Shown here: positions 44,333 through 50,616 of the stretch, one piece after another
Numbering within the stretch: the first letter of the stretch is position 1
Layout: every line of letters begins with the position of its first letter
Assembly (NCBI RefSeq): GCF_001746915.1
Contig: NZ_MJGC01000069.1
Coordinates: 1 to 50,616 of the forward strand
Source of the DNA: Desertifilum tharense IPPAS B-1220
GTDB taxonomy: Bacteria > Cyanobacteriota > Cyanobacteriia > Cyanobacteriales > Desertifilaceae
Direction: 5' to 3'
DNA length: 50,616 bases
Translations under genes and position numbers: made by a program
Notes under the pieces: generated by a model
Seen by the model: only the letters and a program-made list of their open reading frames with translations
Databases searched by the model: none
What the model was told of the DNA's origin: nothing

Positions 44333-44905
44333 ATGTCTTTGCGAGTCCAAGAAATTCTCAACTTTTGGTTCGGTTCGTCAGACTCGCCAGAATACGGTAA
44401 GCCTCGTAAAGTTTGGTTTCAGAAAGACTCAGAATTTGATAGCGCAATTCGCAGCCAGTTTTTAGCAGATTACGAACAAGCTGCTAAGAGCGATCGCCTT
44501 CCCGATTCTCCCTTAGAAGCCTTAGCTTTAATTATTACCCTCGATCAGTTTCCTCGCAACATCTTTCGCGGAACGCCGCAAGCCTTCGCAACCGATAGCC
44601 AAGCCTTACAAGCGGCTAAATATGCTATTAACCAGGAATTTGATAAAGACTTACTTGCAGTTCAACGCGTCTTTCTCTATCTTCCCCTCGAACATTCTGA
44701 AAATTTAGCAGATCAACATCAATCTGTAGAACTGTTTCGCCAAATTCAAGACGATCCCAATAGTGCAGATACCCTATCTTACGCGATTCGTCATTTAGAA
44801 GTGATTGAAAGATTCGGTCGCTTTCCCCATCGCAACGCAATTTTAGGTCGAGAAACCACCCCAGAGGAAGCCGAATTTCTGCAACAACCCGGTTCTTCCT
44901 TTTAG
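44333..44905 (+). CDS. DUF924 family protein
   Basis: The 190-residue helical protein has the family signatures ILNFWFGSSDS, VWFQKDSEFDSAIRSQF, LALIITLDQFPRNIFRGT, AVQRVFLYLPLEHSEN and RFGRFPHRNAILGRETTPEE. Function is unknown; the fold is TPR-like. It is cytosolic. Its last 4 bases overlap the convergent DUF3445 gene. Confidence 0.9.
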   Translation: MSLRVQEILNFWFGSSDSPEYGKPRKVWFQKDSEFDSAIRSQFLADYEQAAKSDRLPDSPLEALALIITLDQFPRNIFRGTPQAFATDSQALQAAKYAINQEFDKDLLAVQRVFLYLPLEHSENLADQHQSVELFRQIQDDPNSADTLSYAIRHLEVIERFGRFPHRNAILGRETTPEEAEFLQQPGSSF

Positions 44906-45774
44906 AGAGTATTCAAATAGTTAATTAAAGCATCCCGAACGGGAGAAATACTTTTATAAGCTTGCATTTCAGCAGGCATTTGTTGAACTGTACTCGCCAA
45001 ACCTTGAGCCGCTTCTGGAAAATTTGCTAAAATCTTCAAAGGTTCAATATAAGTATGAATGCCAAACACAATATTACTCGTTTTAGGCAAACGACGCATT
45101 GACTGATGTTCAAAGCGCAACCAAAGGCGATCGCCTGCATTTTCTGAAGTAATCGCCGGTAAACTTTCCGCTTTCTTTATCCCCTTTGCCAAGAATAATT
45201 CAGGTGTATCAACCAGACTCCAATTCAAGCGCCATACAGGGTTTTCAGCCGACAAGCGAGTAAAAAGATTATCAACAGGATTGGCTAACTTTTGTTGATA
45301 TTGCGGTACGGGTTGATGAATCATTGCTAGAGGATGACCTAATTTTTCAGCAATTTTCCAACGCAGCGGAAAACAAACCGACGCCGCAGTTAAACAATAT
45401 TGCGAGTCTAGAGGTTGTAAAATCAGGAAATCTTCTTGAACCAATCGCCCTGCTAATGCTAAGGGATTTGTGTCAAAGTCATCAATTTGCCAAGTCTTAT
45501 TAATGAGACGATTTTGAATTAAATTTCCCTGAACGTGATAGATTTGCGGAAAATGGGTTAAAAGATGTTCGATCAACAAAGAAAGGGTTTCTCTTTGACT
45601 CTCTAAACTTTGGGGTAAACTGCCAAAGACTTCTGAAGGATGAGAACGCGTCAGTTGTTCTTTTAAGTCAAGTTCTGATTGAAAATGGGAGTCAATTTGA
45701 ATCCAATCTTTCAAGTCTAGGGGTTGTACCCCAAGCTTAAGTTGCCATTTTCCAGAAGTAAAAGGGAAATGCAT
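44902..45774 (-). CDS. DUF3445 / heme-dependent oxidative N-demethylase-like protein
   Basis: The 290-residue protein matches DUF3445: VQEDFLILQPLDSQYCLTAASVCFPLRWKIAEKLGHPLAMIHQPVPQYQQKL, and PVWRLNWSLVDTPELF. Known: the named family member is a heme-dependent demethylase subunit. FPLRWK-H-PVP segments are conserved, but whether this protein binds heme is not shown by sequence. It is followed upstream by a long repeat region. No partner subunit is encoded nearby. Confidence 0.85.
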   Translation of the reverse strand: MHFPFTSGKWQLKLGVQPLDLKDWIQIDSHFQSELDLKEQLTRSHPSEVFGSLPQSLESQRETLSLLIEHLLTHFPQIYHVQGNLIQNRLINKTWQIDDFDTNPLALAGRLVQEDFLILQPLDSQYCLTAASVCFPLRWKIAEKLGHPLAMIHQPVPQYQQKLANPVDNLFTRLSAENPVWRLNWSLVDTPELFLAKGIKKAESLPAITSENAGDRLWLRFEHQSMRRLPKTSNIVFGIHTYIEPLKILANFPEAAQGLASTVQQMPAEMQAYKSISPVRDALINYLNTL

Positions 45775-45780
45775 GAGAAG

Positions 45781-46275
45781 AAGGGGGTTGGGAATTGGGA
45801 GTTAGGGGTTGGGGAAGAGGATGGGGGGATGGGGAGGTGGGGAGATGGGGGGATGGGGGAAAGAAGGGAGTTGGGAGTTAGGAGTTAGGAGTTTGGGGCT
45901 GGGGGTTCGTACTGACTAAGGTACTTCTTAGAATAATGTTGTATGGAGGTAAGCGAAGGTGCGATCGCACTAACTTTACCCGATCTCCCACTTCGCCTGC
46001 TTCCACAGATCAAGAACCATGCAACTATACCCGATCGCCAAGTCCAAAGTGCTGAATCTGACCTTCCCTTATACAGAAGTACAACAGACTCCAACTCTTC
46101 TATATTCCCCAACTCTTAACTCCTAACTCCCAACTCCCTTCTTTCCCCCCATCTCCCCATCTCCCCATCTCCCCATCCTCCTCTTCCCCAACTCCTAACT
46201 CCCAATTCCCAACTAACTCCCTTCTTTCCCCCATCCTCCTCTTCCCCAACTCCTAACTCCCAATTCCCAACTCCC
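45781..46275. repeat. Long inverted repeat made of G-rich and C-rich heptamer arrays, with a 200-base centre
   Basis: The left arm (45781-45906) reads GGGAATTGGGAGTTAGGGG then GGGATGGGGAGATGGGG units. The right arm (46108-46275) is the near reverse complement (CCCCATCTCCCCATCTCCCC, AACTCCTAACTCCCAATTCC). The two arms share roughly 100 nearly complementary bases. The centre includes copy 2 of the 41-base core. It occupies the whole gap between the DUF3445 and TPR genes. Confidence 0.9.
46070..46110 (-). repeat. Dispersed 41-base core repeat, copy 2
   Basis: Reverse complement of this segment matches 5092-5132 with two mismatches. As in copy 1, the G-rich array precedes it in the same orientation. 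Confidence 0.85.
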
Positions 46276-46277
46276 TC

Positions 46278-47099
46278 TTATTGCAGAGTGAGGAACTTCT
46301 CCAAGGCGGCGACTAACTCAGGAGGCCAGCGACGGATTGTTTTTACCCAGTTTAAATCTTTATAGCGCGGATCGAGACCGACGACGGCGACCCAATTACT
46401 TTCGGCTTCTCCGCGTTTCCCGTCCGTCCAGAGGATAGCAGAAAGGGCGGCGCGAACATCTGGGAATTGGGGATACTTGCGAACGATGTTGCGGAGTTCG
46501 CGTAAAGCATCCTGATGTTCTCCAACTTGATAGAGGGCTAAAGCATAGTTGGCGCGGGCGAAGGCAAAATTAGGGGCGAGTTCGGTAGCTTTTTGGTAAT
46601 CTGCGATCGCACCTTCCCATTCTCCCTGACCGGCCTGAGCATTGCCGCGATTATTATAGGCCATCGCATCATTTGGATCGATCTCCAGCACCCGATTATA
46701 ATCTGCGATCGCCTTTTCCCATTCTCCTAACGCCTCATACGCCGTCCCTCGGTTCAGGTAGGGGTCAGAGATATTGGGTGCCAGTTTCACCGCCTGATTA
46801 TGATCGGCTAGGGCCTCTTTTAACTTAAGCTGATTGACGCGGATGTTGCCACGATTGCTTAAGGCTGCCGCATTATCCGGCATTTGGTCGAGAAGTTCTG
46901 TCCAATACTGTTCGGCTTGGTCTAAATTCCCTTCCGTTCCCGCCTGATACGCCTTGCGAGAAAGCGAGTCTAAATAATTCCATTGTTCTTCTGTCAGGGT
47001 TGTTGCTAAAGCTGGCGGTTCGCCAACCCATCCCACCCAACTCCCCAGAACCACCAAACCTACCAGCAAAACTCGAAGCAGCCAACGGTAATAGCGCAT
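46278..47099 (-). CDS. Secreted TPR protein
   Basis: The 273-residue protein opens with a signal peptide (MRYYRWLLRVLLVGLVVLGS, cut near ALAT). It then has about five TPRs: AAALSNRGNIRVNQLKLKEAL, DPYLNRGTAYEALGEWEKAI, AMAYNNRGNAQAGQGEWEGAI and AFARANYALALYQVGEHQDAL. It has no enzyme domain. TPR proteins of this type are common in the cyanobacterial envelope or thylakoid lumen, where they organise complexes. The partner is unknown. Confidence 0.88.
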   Translation of the reverse strand: MRYYRWLLRVLLVGLVVLGSWVGWVGEPPALATTLTEEQWNYLDSLSRKAYQAGTEGNLDQAEQYWTELLDQMPDNAAALSNRGNIRVNQLKLKEALADHNQAVKLAPNISDPYLNRGTAYEALGEWEKAIADYNRVLEIDPNDAMAYNNRGNAQAGQGEWEGAIADYQKATELAPNFAFARANYALALYQVGEHQDALRELRNIVRKYPQFPDVRAALSAILWTDGKRGEAESNWVAVVGLDPRYKDLNWVKTIRRWPPELVAALEKFLTLQ

Positions 47100-47147
47100 A
47101 GAAAATCAAGCATTCAGCAGAGAATTTCAATTATCTCTTAGATTCAC

Positions 47148-47259
47148 ATCTTGCACCCGGTGCCAGAAACCGGGTTTCTCGACGAAAAATTAAGGGTTTT
47201 AGCTTGAGTAATTGGCAAGAAACCCGGTTTCTCAGGTCTTACTCAGGATAGTGCAAGAT
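47148..47259. repeat. 112-base inverted-repeat element (nested palindromes)
   Basis: ATCTTGCAC (47148-47156) and GTGCAAGAT (47251-47259) form the outer arms. Inside, AGAAACCGGGTTTCT (47165-47179) and AGAAACCCGGTTTCT (47218-47232) are near-palindromes and inverted copies of each other. This fits a small non-autonomous mobile repeat; similar AGAAACCGGGTTTCT sequences are common in Oscillatoriales genomes as I remember. Confidence 0.75.
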
Positions 47260-47282
47260 CTGAGTTAGACCCATCTTGTCGG

Positions 47283-48371
47283 CTAAACATAGCCCAAATG
47301 CTTCCAAGCCGCAGGCGTTGCGATCCGTCCCCTCGAAGTCCGTTGAATAAAGCCAATTTGCAGCAAATAGGGTTCGTAAACATCCTCAATGGCTTGGGCA
47401 TCTTCCCCCGTAGACGCCGCCAGGGTTTCTAAACCCACAGGCCCCCCTTTAAAGTTTTCAATCATTGCGCTTAAGATTAAACGATCGGTCCAATCCAAAC
47501 CGCAAGGATCGACCTCATAGAGTTCTAACGCTTCTGCGGCTACTGCTTGAGAAATGGGTGAAATGCCCTTCACCTGGGCAAAATCTCGCACGCGTCGCAA
47601 GAGACGGTTTGCGATCCGGGGGGTTCCTCTGGCGCGACGGGCGACTTCTTGCGCCCCTTCTTCCGTAATATCCGTTTTGAGAATTTCCGCCGTGCGTTGC
47701 ACAATTAGGGTGAGTTCGTCGAGTTCGTAAAAGCGCAGGCGTTGGACAATGCCAAAGCGATCGCGCAGAGGCGAGGTTAAAGAACCGATCCGCGTTGTGG
47801 CCCCAACTAGGGTAAAGGGTTTGAGGGGGATGCTGCGAGTTTTAGCCGTATTGCCTTTACCCACCGTCACATCTAGGCGAAAATCTTCCATCGCCGAATA
47901 GAGAATTTCTTCCGAGATCCGGGGAAGGCGGTGAATTTCATCAAGAAATAGCACATCTCCCGGTTGCAAAGCCACCAATAAACCGACGATATCGCGGGGA
48001 CGTTCTAGGGCAGGGGCCGTGGTAATTTTGCATTGCACCCCCATTTCTTCTGCCAGAATCAGAGACATGGTAGTTTTGCCTAACCCTGGCGGGCCGTAAA
48101 GCAGGAGATGATCCAGGGGTTCCTTGCGACCTTTAGCGGCTTGAATGGCGATCGCTAAAACGCTTTTTAAGTCTTTCTGACCAATATAATCTTCAATGCG
48201 ACGCGGCCGCAGCTTTTCCTCTTGCTTGCTGGTTTCTTCTAGCGTCGCTTCGGCTTGCAGCAGCAAGTCTTCCCCATCATCAGGCGGTCGCTTATTATAA
48301 CGATTGCCAGCATTTCTCGCCTTGGGTGGTTTAGAAGAAGACGGCCGTTTGTAGGAAGATTCAATTGCCAT
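47283..48371 (-). CDS. ruvB: Holliday junction branch-migration helicase RuvB
   Basis: The 362-residue AAA+ ATPase has Walker A GPPGLGKT (93-100), Walker B VLFLDEIHRL (about 139-148), the sensor/arginine-finger region GATTRIGSLTSPLRDRFG and a C-terminal winged helix (GLETLAASTGEDAQAIEDVYE, GFIQRTSRGR). A 45-residue N-terminal extension rich in Lys, Arg, Ser and Pro precedes the usual RuvB start and is common in cyanobacteria. It acts with RuvA on Holliday junctions; ruvA is not nearby. Confidence 0.97.
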   Translation of the reverse strand: MAIESSYKRPSSSKPPKARNAGNRYNKRPPDDGEDLLLQAEATLEETSKQEEKLRPRRIEDYIGQKDLKSVLAIAIQAAKGRKEPLDHLLLYGPPGLGKTTMSLILAEEMGVQCKITTAPALERPRDIVGLLVALQPGDVLFLDEIHRLPRISEEILYSAMEDFRLDVTVGKGNTAKTRSIPLKPFTLVGATTRIGSLTSPLRDRFGIVQRLRFYELDELTLIVQRTAEILKTDITEEGAQEVARRARGTPRIANRLLRRVRDFAQVKGISPISQAVAAEALELYEVDPCGLDWTDRLILSAMIENFKGGPVGLETLAASTGEDAQAIEDVYEPYLLQIGFIQRTSRGRIATPAAWKHLGYV

Positions 48372-48412
48372 AATAAAAATTGAGCATCCGAGAAAATTCT
48401 AGACCGATTCGC

Positions 48413-48958
48413 ATGGACTTTGCTTTTTCTGTTCCCCAAGATGTCACCTTTGAAGATGCGATCGCCCTTACGCAGTCGCTTTTAGGTCAATGGGTTGCCC
48501 ACTCGCTAACTGAATCTCAATTCACCGAAGCCATCGCCGCCTTGGTGCAAACTGAAAATGGGGCCAGAGGATTTTTCGTCACTTACCTCACAGACGAACG
48601 AGAATTCGCCAATACCCCCAATAACGCTATTGTAGAAGCTCTCCAAACTTCCCCGGAGATTGTCGCCGAATTGCTAGTCAAAAATCTCGCCATGTCTACC
48701 GCAATGGAAATTACCCACCACCGCCGCAACGATCCGCAAATGGCTGCCGGATCGCAGCAAGTCCAACGCCGCAGCGCCGAATTACTCCAACACCTATCTT
48801 CACCTGAAATTCAACAAAAGCTGCAAGCGCTTTTAACCAATCTTGAAACCGGAAGCGGTTCTTACCAAGCCTTCTTAGAACGTTGGGGATATGACAGCGA
48901 ACAAAAAAGCGCGATTCGCCAAGCCATCCCTACGGAAATTCTTCAATCCAAATCATAA
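48413..48958 (+). CDS. Conserved cyanobacterial protein of unknown function
   Basis: From ATG 48413 the protein has 181 residues (MDFAFSVPQDVTFEDAIALT); a TTG at 48380 would add eleven. It is helical and soluble: SLLGQWVAHSLTESQFTEAI, FFVTYLTDEREFANTP, QVQRRSAELLQHLSS and a C-terminal YQAFLERWGYDSEQK. No known domain is recognised. It is divergent from ruvB with a 41-base gap. Its end overlaps the convergent DUF948 gene by 16 bases. Confidence 0.75.
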   Translation: MDFAFSVPQDVTFEDAIALTQSLLGQWVAHSLTESQFTEAIAALVQTENGARGFFVTYLTDEREFANTPNNAIVEALQTSPEIVAELLVKNLAMSTAMEITHHRRNDPQMAAGSQQVQRRSAELLQHLSSPEIQQKLQALLTNLETGSGSYQAFLERWGYDSEQKSAIRQAIPTEILQSKS

Positions 48959-49449
48959 TCGATTTCTTCCGGTCTGTTCGGCTCCAAAGAACTCGAAGGA
49001 TCTCTCACTTCAACTGGTAAACGCTGGGAAGGGGGAAGGCGATCGGGCATTCGGCGAGTGTTAGCAGAACCCCCAGGTTTGCGCGTAAAGGTCTTCCAAC
49101 CAGCTTTGATACCTGCAAAGACACTTTTGGTTGTTACTTGCACTTTTTGGGCAGAGGAGCGGGCGCTATTTAAGCTTTCATCCACCTGTTGCACCACCCG
49201 ACCTGCACTTTGCACGCCCTGACTGACATCATCGGTTAAATCGCTAATTTCTAATCCGGTTAAGCGAATCGATTCTAACGTCGGCGGCAGTTCGCGACTG
49301 AGGGTATCAAACAACTTTTGGGCGCTACGGGCTGCCCTAGCTAACTCTTGTAAAGCGGGTAGGGCTGCGACAAGAACTGCTGTTAAGCTAACTGCCACCA
49401 GCAGAATTGAAACGCCAAGCCAAAAGACCGGATCGATCGCAGAAAACAT
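48943..49449 (-). CDS. DUF948 domain membrane protein
   Basis: The 168-residue protein has one N-terminal membrane helix (PVFWLGVSILLVAVSLTAVL), then a DUF948-like coiled coil with LFDTLSRELPPTLESIRLTGLE, ISDLTDDVSQGVQSAGRVVQ, and a basic and Pro-rich C-terminus. It resembles the family of small envelope-associated coiled-coil proteins. It follows the YtxH gene by 16 bases and both are likely co-transcribed. Confidence 0.85.
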   Translation of the reverse strand: MFSAIDPVFWLGVSILLVAVSLTAVLVAALPALQELARAARSAQKLFDTLSRELPPTLESIRLTGLEISDLTDDVSQGVQSAGRVVQQVDESLNSARSSAQKVQVTTKSVFAGIKAGWKTFTRKPGGSANTRRMPDRLPPSQRLPVEVRDPSSSLEPNRPEEIDYDLD

Positions 49450-49465
49450 GAGACTGTATTACTCG

Positions 49466-49915
49466 TTATGCGTCTCCCAGGCGCTGGGATGGGCGCTGGA
49501 ATTCAGAACTTGTTGACACTTCTGGCGCTGAGGAAGGCGAGGCCCCTGCGAGTCCATTATCGGCATCCATTAACTCATCAATTGCTGCCGAAGTGTCTGG
49601 AGAACGCTTGACTTCTTTAGCGCTGAGGTGTTCTCTTTCTCGACTTCCGGCTTCAACTCCTGCTGCGATCGCTTGTCGCAGTTTCTCTAAAGTTTCATCC
49701 CAGTTACTCCGAGTTGACTCTGAAAATCGATCGGCTTGCAATTGAACGCTAGTCGATAAATCTTCTGCGAGTTCAGGTAAAGCTTCCACTGATTTTTTCA
49801 GAAGTTGTCGCGTTTGACGACCCGTGCGAGGTGCGATCAGAAGACCCGTAACAGTCCCAATGACGCCACCTAACAACAGTCCACTGATAAATTGTCCAGA
49901 ACGGTTTTTTGACAT
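49466..49915 (-). CDS. YtxH domain protein
   Basis: The 149-residue protein has the YtxH signature: FISGLLLGGVIGTVTGLLIAP then RTGRQTRQLLKKS. A single membrane-embedded Gly-rich helix is followed by a helical soluble region and a disordered Ser/Pro tail. The family is linked to stress and membrane association; no enzymatic role is known. It is followed by the DUF948 gene. Confidence 0.88.
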   Translation of the reverse strand: MSKNRSGQFISGLLLGGVIGTVTGLLIAPRTGRQTRQLLKKSVEALPELAEDLSTSVQLQADRFSESTRSNWDETLEKLRQAIAAGVEAGSREREHLSAKEVKRSPDTSAAIDELMDADNGLAGASPSSAPEVSTSSEFQRPSQRLGDA

Positions 49916-50111
49916 TTCCCGGCTGAAATCCTCGCTTGTGTTTCGGTGAATGGCTGCCGATCGGCCCGCAATACGACTTGCTGACTTAATTGTGACTTAA
50001 ACCAGGGCGCGATCGCACCTGTTGGAACATCGCGATCGGCAAGTCGCACTTTTAACCAATACCACGACCCGCTACTTCAAACCGTGCCAATTGGCTACAG
50101 ATGCAACTTTT

Positions 50112-50438
50112 TTAATGCGATCGTCGCTTTGGACGCCTGGAGGGTTTAACTTGACGCTGCCAAACTCCTAACCCAAAAGTTGCGATCGCGATCAGTCTTC
50201 GGAGTTGTTCTACCTGACGGTCAAGAACTTGATAGCGCTGGCGCAGCCCTCGCGTCCCGCTTTGTCCCCGGATAATCGCCCTTGGTGCCCCATACAACAC
50301 AGAATGGGTACTTCGTTCAGCTCGTTCGAGTGTATTAGCAACGCTGGCTAAGGTCAAGCGCAACCGCCAAATTTTCCAAGCCACAAACCAACAGGCAATG
50401 GAAATTAAAACATTAAGGATAATAACTAAAGCGGCCAT
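50112..50438 (-). CDS. Small conserved membrane protein of unknown function
   Basis: The 108-residue protein has one N-terminal membrane helix (ALVIILNVLISIACWFVAWK), then a coiled-coil-like region (LASVANTLERAERSTHSVLY; LRQRYQVLDRQVEQLRRLI) and a strongly basic tail (KPSRRPKRRSH). It resembles the neighbouring DUF948 and YtxH proteins in layout. It lies 196 bases upstream of YtxH on the same strand. Confidence 0.8.
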   Translation of the reverse strand: MAALVIILNVLISIACWFVAWKIWRLRLTLASVANTLERAERSTHSVLYGAPRAIIRGQSGTRGLRQRYQVLDRQVEQLRRLIAIATFGLGVWQRQVKPSRRPKRRSH

Positions 50439-50468
50439 AAGTCGAGCAAAGGGTAGGGATATTCTAGC

Positions 50469-50616
50469 TTATTGCCGACAGGGGAAGAAGGGAGTTGGGA
50501 GTTGGGAGTTGGGGGTTGCCGGTTTGAGGGTGCCTTCTGCAAGGAGCATGGTTTCAATGCTATGGGGGTTAATCAGCCGCAAGAAGGCGCGTCCGTGACT
50601 ATCGGCGAGGGATACC
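50469..50616 (-). CDS. Partial CDS, C-terminal end of an unrecognised protein
   Basis: On the minus strand an open frame enters at the window edge and runs 48 codons to a TAA at 50471-50469: VSLADSHGRAFLRLINPHSI, ETMLLAEGTLKPA, then ATPNSQLPTPFFPCRQ. The first 33 residues look like a normal protein end. The last 15 residues are encoded by the GGGAGTT repeat, so the array appears to have moved into the gene's end and extended it. The family is not recognised. The frame was read by hand. Confidence 0.6.
   Translation of the reverse strand, partial: VSLADSHGRAFLRLINPHSIETMLLAEGTLKPATPNSQLPTPFFPCRQ
50481..50518 (+). repeat. Short G-rich heptamer array
   Basis: GGGGAAGAAGGGAGTTGGGAG, then GGGAGTTGGGGGTT: the same family as the other arrays in the window. 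It overlaps the 3' end of the minus-strand partial gene. Confidence 0.9.

Noticed and set aside
45885..46112. A 75-codon minus-strand frame
   Set aside because: Lies in the centre and arms of the inverted repeat and has no likeness to a known protein.

Overview
The window is chromosomal DNA from a cyanobacterium, probably a filamentous one. The evidence is an NblA phycobilisome-degradation protein, a PlmA-type regulator, a Tab2 homologue, two DUF928 proteins, a phytol-kinase-like protein, and the HIP1 octamer GCGATCGC, which is dense from about position 3150 to the right end. GGGAGTT-type heptamer arrays lie between genes, as is common in filamentous cyanobacteria. No rRNA, tRNA or CRISPR array was recognised.

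Left edge (1-3200). This stretch is AT-rich, and I saw no HIP1 octamer in it, so it looks imported. It carries a tRNA-guanine-transglycosylase paralogue with an intact active site and zinc site fused to a DUF5591-type domain. Downstream is a DUF262/ParB-like gene cut by the window edge. The pair resembles DpdA and DpdB of the 7-deazaguanine DNA-modification (Dpd) systems and is one of the two main candidates for an undescribed system. A nonsense-riddled remnant of a small DUF7662-like gene lies beside it.

3200-18200: a plmA-nitroreductase pair, a dienelactone hydrolase, a three-domain S1 protein, Tab2, a PmbA/TldE homologue, a ClC-CBS-USP fusion with Gln at the gating-Glu position, a CHASE2 nucleotide cyclase with two DUF928 secreted proteins, and a solitary TnpB element abutting a truncated Rpn-type gene.

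18200-33000: a minus-strand chemosensory cluster in the order sensor kinase, CheW, CheR-TPR, MCP, Cys-rich CheW, CheA-REC, CheB, hybrid kinase. It has the parts of the Pseudomonas Wsp system, but the usual WspR diguanylate cyclase is replaced by a REC-PAS-PAS-kinase-REC-HPt protein. A double UspA gene lies upstream. This is the second main candidate.

33000-50616: nblA, a PP2C phosphatase, an ABC1 kinase and a Ser/Thr kinase, a secreted Ig-like protein, a TIGR01777 epimerase, an MpsC-domain protein facing a single-domain response regulator, a phytol-kinase-like protein, DUF924 and DUF3445 proteins, a TPR lipoprotein-like or secreted protein, ruvB, and a minus-strand run of small membrane or envelope proteins (DUF948, YtxH). 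Dispersed repeats recur, including a 41-base core shared by two loci 41 kb apart.
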